Assembly: GCF_040958695.1 (NCBI RefSeq)
Contig: NZ_CP162599.1
Coordinates: 3,382,001-3,446,000, forward strand
Reading direction: 5' to 3'
From: Ornithinibacillus sp. 4-3
Lineage (GTDB): Bacteria > Bacillota > Bacilli > Bacillales > Amphibacillaceae
Length of the DNA stretch: 64,000 nt
The translations under genes were made by a program, and so were the position numbers. Below, in pieces: positions 1 to 9,916 of the stretch (position 1 is its first letter; each line of letters opens with the position of its first letter). The notes under the pieces are model-generated. The model was not told where the DNA came from. It did no database searches and saw nothing but the letters and a program-made list of their open reading frames with translations.

Positions 1-1386
1 ATAATCAGCTTTAGAATCTAGAAATAAATATTGTAATGGTGTTGGTTGCGGGGACCAACTATGAATGACCAATTCCCATTTATCAGGATCTTTTCTATTA
101 TCAAGCCATGTTGGATAATCCATAATATCTAATTTCACATTCATACCAATATTTTGTAATTGTTCTTGAAGAGGGATTGCTCCTTGATATTGGAACATAG
201 ATTCCTTCGTTACAATAATCCTTATCTCTTCTCCATCATATCCAACCTCTTCTAAAAGCTTTTTAGCTTCATCAGGATCATATTTTTCGTATTCATCCAT
301 ACCTGCATCTGAATACCATGTTGTGTTGACTTTTGTAACCAAGCTCGGATCCAATTCGAAGTAATCGGAATTTGTTAAAATAGATGTCATGATAGCTTCT
401 TTATCAATAGCTAAATTAACAGCGTCTCTCGCTCTGACATCTGTGAACAATCCTTTCTGCTTATTGAAATTAATCGTTTCAATTCCAATTGTCGCATGCA
501 TTAAATTTACTTCATTGCTGCTCTCTAATTGTGGTACAGCATCTAACTCTACTTCTGGTATTACATCATATTCACCACTAATTAATCCGCTTACTCTTGT
601 AGCAGTGTCTGGAACATGATAGAAATATAATTCATCGACTAGGGCCTCTTTTTTCCCTGCTAATCCTCCAGAAGTATTAGATAGTGGAGTATAGTTATCA
701 AATTTCACTAATTTAATATATTGATCTTGTTTTAATTCTTCAAATTTAAAAGGACCTGTACCAACATATTCTTTAACCCCAGTTTCGTCTGCTGCTTCAA
801 TTATTTCTTTAGGCATTATAGCTGGAAACTGTGTTAAAACTGCTAATGACTCTACTAAAACATAAGATGGATTTTCAACATTTAAGATAACTGTATATTC
901 ATCTGCTGCTTCCCACGTAGATTCTCCTAATTCAGATTTAGCTGCTGAAGAAAATTCTTGCCATCTTTGCATTGATGCTACGACATCTTCTGCTTTCATT
1001 TCTTCTCCATTATGAAATTGAACACCCTCCCTTAGCAGAAAAGTGATAATCTTACCGTCATCACTTATTTCATATGATTCTGCTAACATAGGCTCTATCT
1101 CATTATTCGCATTTACAGTTACTAGTGTTTCAAAAATATTAGGGCCTATATTTCTCGGACCTGAATCTGTAGTAATGTGAGGGTCTAGCGCTGAAGGCAA
1201 GGAATTCCATCCTATTTTTAAAACACCTCCAGCATCATTTTCATCTTCAGATTCATCGTCTTCATTTTGGACTCCATCATTTGTTTCTTTTTGATCATTA
1301 TTATTTTCTGATGTCGTTTCAGCATTACATCCAACAATTAACGAAATGATAAATAGTAATATTAAAATGAGCAGACTCTTTTTCAT
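1..1386 (-). CDS. ABC transporter substrate-binding lipoprotein, family 5 (3' end outside window)
   Basis: Reading leftward from ATG at 1386 (AAAGGGGAGA ribosome site just upstream), 462 codons stay open to the window edge, so the C-terminus is missing (relatives here are 531-539 aa). The N-terminus is a lipoprotein signal peptide with lipobox SLIVGC (Cys20), then an Asn/Asp/Glu-rich linker and the family-5 (OppA/DppA) fold. Typical segments are visible: FETLVT, GVQFHNGEEMKAEDVVAS, MPKEI, YVGTGPFKFE. The protein would bind a peptide or peptide-like ligand outside the cell and deliver it to an ABC permease. No permease or ATPase gene is adjacent. It lies 42 bp behind the ArgH-like lyase gene, probably in the same transcript, so its ligand may be that enzyme's substrate (inference). 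Confidence 0.93.
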   Translation of the reverse strand, partial: MKKSLLILILLFIISLIVGCNAETTSENNNDQKETNDGVQNEDDESEDENDAGGVLKIGWNSLPSALDPHITTDSGPRNIGPNIFETLVTVNANNEIEPMLAESYEISDDGKIITFLLREGVQFHNGEEMKAEDVVASMQRWQEFSSAAKSELGESTWEAADEYTVILNVENPSYVLVESLAVLTQFPAIMPKEIIEAADETGVKEYVGTGPFKFEELKQDQYIKLVKFDNYTPLSNTSGGLAGKKEALVDELYFYHVPDTATRVSGLISGEYDVIPEVELDAVPQLESSNEVNLMHATIGIETINFNKQKGLFTDVRARDAVNLAIDKEAIMTSILTNSDYFELDPSLVTKVNTTWYSDAGMDEYEKYDPDEAKKLLEEVGYDGEEIRIIVTKESMFQYQGAIPLQEQLQNIGMNVKLDIMDYPTWLDNRKDPDKWELVIHSWSPQPTPLQYLFLDSKADY

Positions 1387-1428
1387 AGGTTTCTCCCCTT
1401 TGATTAATTTCTTTTAAAAATTAATTCA

Positions 1429-2952
1429 TTACAGATAGTTTTCAAACTCCGTTCTCAGTTTATGCTCTGCTTCTTTTAATTTACTGCGTTTATTTTCTAG
1501 CCAACCTAAATCAGTCAGTATTTTCTCTTCCTCAATTCCAAGCATTCTTTCAACTTCAGATGGTTGCGGTCCACCTAATACCGCAGCATTTCTTACCATG
1601 GTTTCTGGTTTTAAAATACTGTAGAAATCCTGTTCTGATAATGGAAGATCTTCTATTTGAAATTTAAAGGTTTTAGCCGTATCACTATATAATTTTTGTG
1701 CAATAGAATAAGGTATTTCTAATGGGACAAGTTGATGTTCTTTGCCATAGGTTACAATTTCAGACGCGAAATGGTGACTTATTCTAAATGGGACATCATA
1801 TTCCTTTTGTAACTCCACAGCCAATTCTGTAATCATTGTATAATCACTCGTCACTTCTTTTAACGCTCTTTCTTCATCAAAGACAAAAATCCCGATAGCT
1901 TTTTTGAGTAGTTCAAGCATTTCTGTAGACAATTTAACGGCATTTAAAGGCATATAAGGATACGAATCAATTATTTCAAGTTTATAATCAACTAAGCCAT
2001 GGATAATATTATGAGATTGCATTAAAAAAGTTACTGAAGATCCCTTTACAGTACTTGCAAGCATTCTAACTCTTGTTAAAGCTTTAGGGTTTCTTTTTTG
2101 AGGCATCATGCTACTAGTACCGGTTAACTCCCCTTCTTTCAGTACAGAATCTGCTCCTTGCTTATATACTCCTTCATCCATGATTATCCATGGTTTTGAA
2201 TATGTATATTGAAGTAATATGTCTGTCATAAACATACTGACAGTCGAAGCTACTGTACTAACAACATTACTAACCTCTATACCTATATCTAAAGGTGCTG
2301 CATGTGCTGCATCAAATGAATTACAAATCACTCCATCAAACCCTAGTAGTTCACTAAGCCTCTCTCTATCTAAATGAAAGCTCGAAGTTCCACCCGCAGC
2401 CACTCCAAAAGGTGATTTATTTAACCTCTCCCAAAGTTCTAAATATCTATCAGCAATTCTACTGAATGCTTCTAAATAACCTCCTAAGTAGTGACCTAAG
2501 GTAGTTGGTTGTGCAGGTACTCCCTGAGTATAAAAAGGAACAATCGCATTTGGATTTGATTTAACAAATTCTAGTAACGCTTTTCTCATTAATATAAATT
2601 GTTCAAAGCTATCTAGAATAGCATCTCGTTGCTCTAATCTCGGTATTGTTACATCAACCATATCTACTCTGGATCTACCAACATGTACTTTGGTAATTTC
2701 TGGACCACCATAAGCGATTAATTCTTGCTCTAACTCAAAATAATCAAATGTGCGTTTTGCACCTGGCTTTTCTCCATCAATAATTACTTGTTCTACAGCT
2801 TTCGCAATTTCCGCGCATAATTCCTCTGAAATAATATCTTGCTCTCTTAGCATTACTGTAGAAGCTTTATTTATTTCTCCAAACCAGAAAAATCTGTCCC
2901 TCGGGTAAATACTTATTTCTTCACCTTTTGAACCATTATTTTTGGTATCCAT
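1429..2952 (-). CDS. Argininosuccinate lyase-like enzyme of the fumarase/aspartase superfamily
   Basis: A 507-aa protein starting at ATG 2952, which has a strong AGGAGGAGA site 8 nt upstream; an in-frame ATG 42 nt earlier has no such site. The superfamily signature loop GTSSMMPQKRNP lies at residues 278-289, with a QPTTLGHYL helix (around 148-156) like the ArgH TxxH region. The ArgH motif usually reading RSRND-Q reads RSRVDM here (residues 93-98), so Asn and Gln are replaced. The protein is also longer than a typical ArgH (about 460 aa), no argG is nearby, and the next gene encodes an SBP. I infer a catabolic C-N lyase acting on an N-(dicarboxyethyl)amine-type compound (as EDDS lyase does) rather than arginine biosynthesis. 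The substrate is unknown. Confidence 0.85.
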   Translation of the reverse strand: MDTKNNGSKGEEISIYPRDRFFWFGEINKASTVMLREQDIISEELCAEIAKAVEQVIIDGEKPGAKRTFDYFELEQELIAYGGPEITKVHVGRSRVDMVDVTIPRLEQRDAILDSFEQFILMRKALLEFVKSNPNAIVPFYTQGVPAQPTTLGHYLGGYLEAFSRIADRYLELWERLNKSPFGVAAGGTSSFHLDRERLSELLGFDGVICNSFDAAHAAPLDIGIEVSNVVSTVASTVSMFMTDILLQYTYSKPWIIMDEGVYKQGADSVLKEGELTGTSSMMPQKRNPKALTRVRMLASTVKGSSVTFLMQSHNIIHGLVDYKLEIIDSYPYMPLNAVKLSTEMLELLKKAIGIFVFDEERALKEVTSDYTMITELAVELQKEYDVPFRISHHFASEIVTYGKEHQLVPLEIPYSIAQKLYSDTAKTFKFQIEDLPLSEQDFYSILKPETMVRNAAVLGGPQPSEVERMLGIEEEKILTDLGWLENKRSKLKEAEHKLRTEFENYL

Positions 2953-3182
2953 CAAATCTCTCCTCCTGAATAAATTTATCTTTATACTTAACAACTTATT
3001 AACAAGACAAATAATACATAGGCTTTGACATCGCTTTCATTTCTAAAAATAGGGATGATAGTGAATTTTCCCTCAGGAATATTTATTCTGAAAATTTAAG
3101 GCGCATTTTTCTAATAATAAAGCTCCTTACCTTAATAATAACAATTTGAATACATCCCTCCCTTCTCTTTTTAAATTTTCCC

Positions 3183-4169
3183 CTACCTCTGACAAACACC
3201 CACCAAAAACGATAGCATCGTATGTACTGCATTTTTTACCGTAATTTGCCCTATATCCTTACGTGGATCCAGACAGACGATATCCATTGCTTTTACTTTT
3301 GGGTGTGTTCCTGCGATTTGAACTGCTTCAAATAACTCTTCTGAATACATTCCACCTGGTGCAGCTGCAGGGGTAGCTGGTCCATGAATAATATCTAATA
3401 CATCCATATCTACCGTTAAGTAGATAGTGTCTACCTGTGCTTCTAATTTATTTAAAGCATCATGAATAACATTGGTGATTCCTTTTTTCCGTGCTTGTTT
3501 CATCGTCATATAATTCACTTTTTCTTGATCTGCATATACTTTTAAAGCTTTTGCATTGAAGAAACCGTGAAGTCCAATATTATGAACATGCTCACCCTTG
3601 ACTATTCCTGCTTCAATTAATTGGCGTATTGGCGTGCCGTTTGCAGGGCCCATTTCACTTGTATCACGTAAATCAAAGTGTGAATCAAGCTGTAATATTC
3701 CTATTGTCTCTTCCGAATGTACTTCCTTCCAGCCTTTTACAAGCATTGCTGTAATGGAATGATCTCCACCTAAAACAAGTGGAATCGAATGGGAATGTGT
3801 TTTTCGCATTGCAATCATTGCTTGTTTAATATTTTCATGTGTTTCTAAAATATTTGTGATATGCTGTCTCACATTTCCAACATCAATTACTTTCAATTGT
3901 GTTAAATCCAAATCCTCATCTAAATTATAAGTTCCAAAATATTTCCAAGCTTGACGCATCATTTCGGGATTTTCGCTTGCTGTGGATGCGCTAATCGACG
4001 ATTTAGATAAAGGAATTCCTAAAATGGTAACATCATATACTGACCAATCCGGCTCTTCTTCTCCAACCGTGTCAATCCAGTCACTTACTTTAATATCCTC
4101 TGTTTGATTTGTTTTCTTCGACCAAATCATATCTGCTCGCTCAAGTAATGGGTAGGGGTAGTTACTCAT
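3183..4169 (-). CDS. hutG: Formimidoylglutamase
   Basis: A 328-aa ureohydrolase-fold enzyme that hydrolyses N-formimidoyl-L-glutamate to glutamate and formamide, the last step of the hut pathway. The metal-binding residues of the arginase family are visible: GGDHS (His137), LDSHFD (Asp162, His164, Asp166) and TVDMD (Asp254, Asp256), which hold two Mn ions. Its ATG overlaps the stop of hutI (ATGA overlap), showing translational coupling, and a GGGGGAG ribosome site precedes it. It is the last gene of the hutU-hutI-hutG run. I see no clear terminator in the 230 bp that follow. Confidence 0.95.
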   Translation of the reverse strand: MSNYPYPLLERADMIWSKKTNQTEDIKVSDWIDTVGEEEPDWSVYDVTILGIPLSKSSISASTASENPEMMRQAWKYFGTYNLDEDLDLTQLKVIDVGNVRQHITNILETHENIKQAMIAMRKTHSHSIPLVLGGDHSITAMLVKGWKEVHSEETIGILQLDSHFDLRDTSEMGPANGTPIRQLIEAGIVKGEHVHNIGLHGFFNAKALKVYADQEKVNYMTMKQARKKGITNVIHDALNKLEAQVDTIYLTVDMDVLDIIHGPATPAAAPGGMYSEELFEAVQIAGTHPKVKAMDIVCLDPRKDIGQITVKNAVHTMLSFLVGVCQR

Positions 4170-5440
4170 TGTAATACTCCCCCTACAATAATTTTCCTAC
4201 CTGCTTTTACAACTGTATCTACATGGTTCATTCCATATTGATAAGAAAGTGTTAAGTAATTTGGTACATTCCAAATCGTAACATCAGCTTTTTTACCAGC
4301 TTCTAAGCTACCAATTTCTTTTGCTTTTCCAATCGCATGCGCTGCATTAATTGTTGTTGCAGTAATAACTTCTTCTGGTGTCATTCCCATGTTTAGACAA
4401 CCTAAGTTCATAATAAATGGTGATGAAATAGTAGGTGATGAACCTGGGTTTGCATCTGTTGACAAAGCAACAGCCACTCCTGCGTCAATCATTTTTCGTG
4501 CACGTGCATATTCGGCCATTAAGAAAAATGCTGTACCAGGAAGTAGAACTCCAATGACTCCTGCCTCTGCCATTTTCTCGATCCCTTTGTCTGATGCTTT
4601 TAGTAAATGATCTGCTGAAATTGCCCCAACCTCTGCAGCTAGCTCTGCACCTTCATAAGGCTCAATTTCATCTGCATGGATCTTTGGAATTAACCCATAT
4701 TTCTTACCAGCCTCTAGAATTTTTCGAGATTGTTCCGGGGTAAATACTCCTCTTTCACAGAAAACATCATTAAAGATAGCTAGTTTTCTTTCCGCAACAA
4801 CTGGTAACATTTCATTAATCACTCGATCAACAAATTGATCTGGATCTTCCTTCAAATCAAGCGGAACTGCATGTGCCCCCATAAAAGTAGAAACGATATC
4901 AAGCACATGATCCTCGTCCAGTTTTTTTGCAACCTCTAATTGCTTTATTTCATCCTCTAGTGTTAACCCATAACCGCTTTTTGCTTCCACTGTTGTTACA
5001 CCATGACGAGCAAATTGATCAAGTCGTTTTTTCGCTTGTTCATACAGTTCTTCATGTGTTGCTGCTTGTGTCGCACGTGTTGTTGCGTGGATACCTCCAC
5101 CAGCATTCATAATTTCCATATATGTTTTTCCTTGGAGTCTCATTGCATATTCATTTTCTCTTGTTCCTGCATGAACTAGATGTGTATGTGGATCAACTAA
5201 TCCTGGAGTTACGATTTTCCCAGTTGCATCAATAATCTCAGCCTCTGCTAATTTATCATGAAATTGCTTACGAATCTCCTCATCTTTGCCAACCGCAATG
5301 ATTTTTCCGTCTTCTAGCCAAGCACTTCCATTTTTTATGACACCAATTTCTGACATTTTCTCTTGCTTTGCAGGAACATCACTATGTCCTGCCATCGTAA
5401 TGAGCTCGTTTGCGTTTGAAATTAACATGTATGAAGCCAT
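4166..5440 (-). CDS. hutI: Imidazolonepropionase
   Basis: A 424-aa cytosolic amidohydrolase-fold enzyme that opens 4-imidazolone-5-propanoate to N-formimidoyl-L-glutamate. The zinc-binding strand motif DPHTHLVHAG carries His85 and His87, and later His/Asp residues of the fold are present (IHADEIEP, STDANPGS). Length matches the family (about 420 aa). It lies 83 bp downstream of hutU and overlaps hutG by 4 bp, so the three genes form an operon read leftward. Confidence 0.95.
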   Translation of the reverse strand: MASYMLISNANELITMAGHSDVPAKQEKMSEIGVIKNGSAWLEDGKIIAVGKDEEIRKQFHDKLAEAEIIDATGKIVTPGLVDPHTHLVHAGTRENEYAMRLQGKTYMEIMNAGGGIHATTRATQAATHEELYEQAKKRLDQFARHGVTTVEAKSGYGLTLEDEIKQLEVAKKLDEDHVLDIVSTFMGAHAVPLDLKEDPDQFVDRVINEMLPVVAERKLAIFNDVFCERGVFTPEQSRKILEAGKKYGLIPKIHADEIEPYEGAELAAEVGAISADHLLKASDKGIEKMAEAGVIGVLLPGTAFFLMAEYARARKMIDAGVAVALSTDANPGSSPTISSPFIMNLGCLNMGMTPEEVITATTINAAHAIGKAKEIGSLEAGKKADVTIWNVPNYLTLSYQYGMNHVDTVVKAGRKIIVGGVLQ

Positions 5441-5523
5441 TGCTCTATCTCCTTTATGAAACTAATTTGCGGTAAAGATAGAAAAGTAAGTTCCCCTACC
5501 TTTCTATCTTTACTATATATCAA

Positions 5524-7182
5524 TTATTCATCTAACATTGGAATTTTAACGCCTTTTTCACGTGCTGTTTCTTTTGCTTTCTCATATCCAGCATCTACAT
5601 GACGGACAATACCCATTCCTGGATCTGTTGTTAATACACGCTCAAGCCTTGCTTCCGCATCCTTCGTACCATCTGCAACAATTACCATTCCTGCATGAAT
5701 AGAATAACCCATACCTACACCGCCACCATGGTGTACACTGACCCAGCTTGCTCCACCAACACTATTAATTAGCGCATTTAAAATTGGCCAATCTGCTACC
5801 GCATCACTACCATCTTTCATTGCTTCTGTTTCACGGTTTGGTGATGCTACAGAACCAGAATCTAAATGGTCACGGCCAATTACGATTGGTGCAGATATTT
5901 CACCACTAGCTACCATATCATTAATGATTTTTCCAAAGCGTGCTCTCTCTCCATAACCAAACCAACAAATTCTTGATGGTAAGCCTTGGAATTCAATTTT
6001 TTCTTTTGCCATACGAATCCAATTACATAAATGCTTGTTATAACTAAATTCTTTTAAAATCACTTCATCTAATTTATAAATATCTTCTGGATCGCCAGAT
6101 AGAGCCACCCATCTGAATGGTCCTTTTCCTTCACAAAATTGTGGACGAATATAAGCTGGAACAAATCCCGGAAAATCAAACGCATTTTCTACGCCTTCAT
6201 CTTTTGCTACTTGGCGAATGTTATTTCCATAGTCGAAGGTTACTGCACCAAGTTTTTGTAATTCAAGCATTGCACGAACATGCTGTGCCATCGATGCTTT
6301 TGAAAGCTTGACATAGGCTTCTGGGTCATTTTCGCGCAATGCTGCTGCTTCTTCTAATGACATTTTTGAAGGTATGTATCCATTTAATGGATCATGTGCT
6401 GAAGTTTGGTCTGTTAGTACTTCAGGAATAAAACCAATCGAAATCATCTCTGGTAAAATATCTGCAGCATTTCCTAATAAACCAATGGAAAGTGCTTTTC
6501 CTTCCTTCTTCGCTTCTTCTGCTATACGAATTGCTTCCTCTAATGAATCTGTTTTCACATCACAATAACGTGTTTCAATACGGCGATCAATACGCTTTTC
6601 ATCTACTTCAATCGCAATACATACTCCACCAGCCATGGTAACTGCAAGTGGTTGTGCTCCACCCATACCGCCTAGGCCTGCTGTAACTGTAATTGTTCCT
6701 TGCAATGATCCATTATAGTGCTGGTTAGCTAATTCAGCGAAGCTTTCGTATGTTCCTTGTACAATTCCTTGTGAGCCAATGTAAATCCAGCTTCCTGCGG
6801 TCATTTGCCCATACATCATTAAGCCTTTTTTATCTAGCTCATGGAAATGATCCCAATTTGCCCAGCTTGGTACAAGGTTTGAATTTGCAATCAATACTTT
6901 TGGTGCATCTTTATGCGAACGGAAAATAGCAACAGGCTTACCTGATTGCACGAGTAATGTTTCATCATCTTCTAATTCTTTTAATGATTTTACAATCGTA
7001 TCATAGCATTCCCAGTTTCTTGCCGCTTTACCAATACCACCATATACTACTAGTTCATCTGGATTCTCTGCTACATCTGGATGTAAATTATTATTTAACA
7101 TGCGAAGTGCCGCTTCCTGAATCCACCCTTTTGTGTTTAGTTTGGAACCACGGTATTGTTCCACTTTATTTGATTGAGACAT
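5524..7182 (-). CDS. hutU: Urocanate hydratase
   Basis: A 552-aa NAD-dependent urocanase, the usual family length, converting urocanate to imidazolonepropionate. Diagnostic stretches include [12 protein letters not shown] (NAD-binding region) and [12 protein letters not shown] place the start at ATG 7182 (protein begins MSQSNK) because the GGAGGA ribosome site is about 9 nt upstream; a GTG at 7191 abuts that site and is too close. It is the first gene of the hut run. No hutH (histidine ammonia-lyase) or hutP is found in this window, so histidine deamination must be encoded elsewhere, or urocanate itself is the input. Confidence 0.96.
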   Translation of the reverse strand: MSQSNKVEQYRGSKLNTKGWIQEAALRMLNNNLHPDVAENPDELVVYGGIGKAARNWECYDTIVKSLKELEDDETLLVQSGKPVAIFRSHKDAPKVLIANSNLVPSWANWDHFHELDKKGLMMYGQMTAGSWIYIGSQGIVQGTYESFAELANQHYNGSLQGTITVTAGLGGMGGAQPLAVTMAGGVCIAIEVDEKRIDRRIETRYCDVKTDSLEEAIRIAEEAKKEGKALSIGLLGNAADILPEMISIGFIPEVLTDQTSAHDPLNGYIPSKMSLEEAAALRENDPEAYVKLSKASMAQHVRAMLELQKLGAVTFDYGNNIRQVAKDEGVENAFDFPGFVPAYIRPQFCEGKGPFRWVALSGDPEDIYKLDEVILKEFSYNKHLCNWIRMAKEKIEFQGLPSRICWFGYGERARFGKIINDMVASGEISAPIVIGRDHLDSGSVASPNRETEAMKDGSDAVADWPILNALINSVGGASWVSVHHGGGVGMGYSIHAGMVIVADGTKDAEARLERVLTTDPGMGIVRHVDAGYEKAKETAREKGVKIPMLDE

Positions 7183-7361
7183 ATCTTCCACTCCTCCTAA
7201 ATAATCTAACTATTCTAATTATAAAACTGATTTTTCTAATAAAATAGATGTTAAACTTTCGATTTTAGGCAAAAATATTCTATTCATTTCTTTTCTTTCG
7301 AGTTTATCTTTATTAAATTATAAAAATATTCGTTTATGTTAAAAATATACTTTTAATTCAT

Positions 7362-7393
7362 AAAAAAACGCTGCTCTATAACAAAGAGCAGCG
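7362..7393 (-). terminator. Rho-independent terminator of the CBS-ACT gene
   Basis: A 9-bp perfect stem (CGCTGCTCT at 7369-7377 with AGAGCAGCG at 7385-7393) and a 7-nt loop, followed on the minus strand by seven T residues. It lies 12 bp beyond the stop of the leftward gene at 7405-8040 and separates it from hutU. Confidence 0.85.
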
Positions 7394-7404
7394 ATTATGT
7401 TTAT

Positions 7405-8040
7405 TTAGTTTAATTTTTCAACATCTGTAACGGTGAACTTATTTTCTTCAAGATCAGCAATAATTTTATCTTTTGTTTTTTCATCCACGCCTTCAGGTAA
7501 AACAATACAGATTCTTCTAACAAATTGTGTATCATTATTCAATGTAATAACACTTTGAACACTACAATATTCATTAATAATTTGTAGCATATGTTGTAAG
7601 ACACCTTGATATTCTACTGTACCTACCGTTAATGAATAGCTACCATTATGAACACCCCAAGCATTTTCTAATACTTGAATTACATTTCCATTTGTTAGAA
7701 TTCCTTGAAAATGCCCTTTATCATCTACTACTGCGAGATAAGGTAGTTGGCGTATTGTAGAAAACACTTTGAAAAACGGGTCATCTTCCTTTACGGCGTT
7801 ATCAATTTCTCGGTCAGAAATAAGTACTTTATTTAGAGGTGCATCTAATGAATTATCGCTTTCATATCTTAGTAAATTAACTTTGTATAGGTTACCGATA
7901 TATTTTTCCCCTGCTTCATCTAAAACAGGTATACAACGATACCCTGAAACTGAAAATGTTTTCTTCACATCCTGTAAATTATCATTTTCTTTTACATAAA
8001 CAACCTTGCTTTTACTTACATAATCATTTTTTACGAGCAT
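7405..8040 (-). CDS. cbpA: CBS-ACT domain protein, CbpA-like (candidate cyclic-di-AMP receptor)
   Basis: A 211-aa cytosolic protein. The start at ATG 8040 is chosen because GGAGGTGG sits 6 nt upstream; an ATG 30 nt earlier lacks a site. Residues 1-130 form a CBS pair (segments VSGYRCIPVLDE-G and LPYLAVVDDKGHFQGILT). Residues 135-211 look like an ACT-type domain (SLTVGTVEYQGVLQHMLQII and the IVLPEGVDEKTKDKI region). The CBS plus ACT layout and length match the Firmicute CbpA family described as binding c-di-AMP. That ligand is inferred from family resemblance only. It stands alone between the hut genes and the ATP-sulfurylase-like gene, with its own terminator. Confidence 0.65.
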   Translation of the reverse strand: MLVKNDYVSKSKVVYVKENDNLQDVKKTFSVSGYRCIPVLDEAGEKYIGNLYKVNLLRYESDNSLDAPLNKVLISDREIDNAVKEDDPFFKVFSTIRQLPYLAVVDDKGHFQGILTNGNVIQVLENAWGVHNGSYSLTVGTVEYQGVLQHMLQIINEYCSVQSVITLNNDTQFVRRICIVLPEGVDEKTKDKIIADLEENKFTVTDVEKLN

Positions 8041-8203
8041 CTCAGCCACCTCCATAATATATTCGTACATTTCATCTTTTTATCTAACTATTATTCTCCT
8101 ATACTTCTACCTTAAATTCAATCAAACATTTAGCTTTCACAGGAATCAAATGAATATGTTTTGATTTTGCCATAATGTCTACAAAGTTTAGTCACACTTA
8201 TCC

Positions 8204-9916
8204 TTATTCATCGCTTCCACGATAACGTTTATATGGCAATGTATTCCACACACGATATTTCAAATCATCTGAGCGTAATGGAGACGGAATGTCCTCTAAA
8301 ATACGTTTCGCAACTTCAAGCTCGCGTTCAGACTCTTCTTTATCTTGATACATAAATTCATCAGAAGCAGATTCAGGAGCTTGACTAACCTTCTCTTCAA
8401 GATCTGAAATAACCATTTCTTGTTGCTTACGAATTAATTCGCGCGCTTCCGCTTTCCATTCAGGCTGAATATCACGGTTGATATCTGTTACATTGCTGAA
8501 TTCTTCATAAACCTCACGATATATGCGATCAGCATTTTCACGTGCGTCAAGCACAGCGCGATGTAAATCCTGAATAGTCAATTCTTCGTGTTTTAATGCT
8601 TCTGTACGCTTTGCTCCACCAAGTCTTGTTGCTGACAGATAATAAGGGAAAATACTCTTAATTGTTTTTCCAACTGGTGAAATCGCTTCATTATCTACAT
8701 CAACACCCTTAGGTTGAACTCCTTGCATCGCAATTCTTGCAGATTCTGGACGAACGATTTCTTTTGGTGGTAGAATTCCGTGACGTAATAGCTCACGAAT
8801 ACCAGTTCCAGATATATTAATACGATAACGTTCATCATGTGGGCAAGTTTGCTCTGTAGCAAGACTATTACATCTTGTACAATAGAACACTTCATGGAAT
8901 AGACGAATCTCTATTCCTAGCTCCTCTGCAGAGTATTCATCAAAAATAGAATGACTTGCATATTTATCATAATAATCACCAATACCTGCATGGTCTCGTC
9001 CAATTAATGCATGTGTACAACCATAGTTTTTCATGATTAAAGCATGCAATACTGCTTCACGTGGACCAGCAAAAATATAGGTTACTCGTAGTGGCGAAAG
9101 AATCGCTCTTTCTTTCGGATAATATGTATCTAGTACACTACGATAAGAAAGCATACGGAATTCATGTCTTGTATATTCTCTTTTTGCCATTTCTACTAAT
9201 GGTTGAATAAGAAGACCATCTAATTCCTCAAGCGCATTACGATGGATATATTCATGTCCACGATGAAGTGGATTTGCTCCTGTAATAAAACCACCAACAG
9301 ATTTAAATTTCTTCTCTTCATAAAACTGATTCCACGTATCCTTTGGCTCTAAACGTAATTTTTCAAATGGTCCCCAGTCTGCGCGGTTTAACAGCTTTAA
9401 TGGGCCTGCGATAGCAACATCACCCATTCGACGGAAAATCGAATCTACACCTGGGTGATTTCGATCTGTTGTACCAAATAAATGTTCTGCACGAAACTCT
9501 TTATCATATTCAAACTTATCACTGATTTCTAAAATTGCGATAGGTTCTTTCTTCTCATTTGCTAAAACAACCTCATCTCCAACGGAAATAGAGGCAATTA
9601 CATCTTTATTACGCTCTCCAATTGGTGCGAAGCTTAGCGGAACTGGCCACACTACACCATTTTTCAAACGACCTTTTGTAAGTACTGATTTATAATCTTC
9701 TTCATCCATAAATCCTTCATTTGGAGATAGAACTCCTGTTGTAATCATTTCAATAGTAATAACTGCTTCGAGGTCAATCATGATCATCGGCAAGTCTTTT
9801 GCCTTTTCAAGAGCCGCTTCTCTCTCTGCTCCTGTTAATACACCATTCACCAACTTACCACCGTGAGGTCGTTGCGGATACTTTTCAAAAGTTTGTGGTT
9901 CAATTGTCTGACTCAT
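8204..9916 (-). CDS. ATP sulfurylase-like protein with altered sulfate-binding motifs and a C-terminal extension
   Basis: A 570-aa protein. Residues 1-165 resemble the PUA-like N-domain and 170-385 the nucleotidylyltransferase domain of sulfate adenylyltransferase, with HRGH (218-221), GRDHAGIGD (306-314) and a Zn-type set Cys346, Cys349, Cys358, His360. The family motif Q-x-R-N-P reads T-G-A-N-P at 212-216, and MRYAGPREA reads YIFAGPREA around 280-288, so arginines that normally contact sulfate are missing. Residues 390-570 form a charged, helical extension with no Walker P-loop, so it is not a fused APS kinase. No cysC, cysH or cysN is adjacent. It could be a divergent sulfurylase or a nucleotidyltransferase using another anion. 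The start has an AGGAGGAAA site. Confidence 0.75.
   Translation of the reverse strand: MSQTIEPQTFEKYPQRPHGGKLVNGVLTGAEREAALEKAKDLPMIMIDLEAVITIEMITTGVLSPNEGFMDEEDYKSVLTKGRLKNGVVWPVPLSFAPIGERNKDVIASISVGDEVVLANEKKEPIAILEISDKFEYDKEFRAEHLFGTTDRNHPGVDSIFRRMGDVAIAGPLKLLNRADWGPFEKLRLEPKDTWNQFYEEKKFKSVGGFITGANPLHRGHEYIHRNALEELDGLLIQPLVEMAKREYTRHEFRMLSYRSVLDTYYPKERAILSPLRVTYIFAGPREAVLHALIMKNYGCTHALIGRDHAGIGDYYDKYASHSIFDEYSAEELGIEIRLFHEVFYCTRCNSLATEQTCPHDERYRINISGTGIRELLRHGILPPKEIVRPESARIAMQGVQPKGVDVDNEAISPVGKTIKSIFPYYLSATRLGGAKRTEALKHEELTIQDLHRAVLDARENADRIYREVYEEFSNVTDINRDIQPEWKAEARELIRKQQEMVISDLEEKVSQAPESASDEFMYQDKEESERELEVAKRILEDIPSPLRSDDLKYRVWNTLPYKRYRGSDE

Noticed and set aside
1429..2952. Arginine biosynthesis (argH) assignment
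   Set aside because: The RSRND motif is changed, the protein is long, and no argG is nearby.
8204..9916. Bifunctional sulfurylase/APS kinase
   Set aside because: The C-terminal 180 residues contain no Walker P-loop or other kinase motif.
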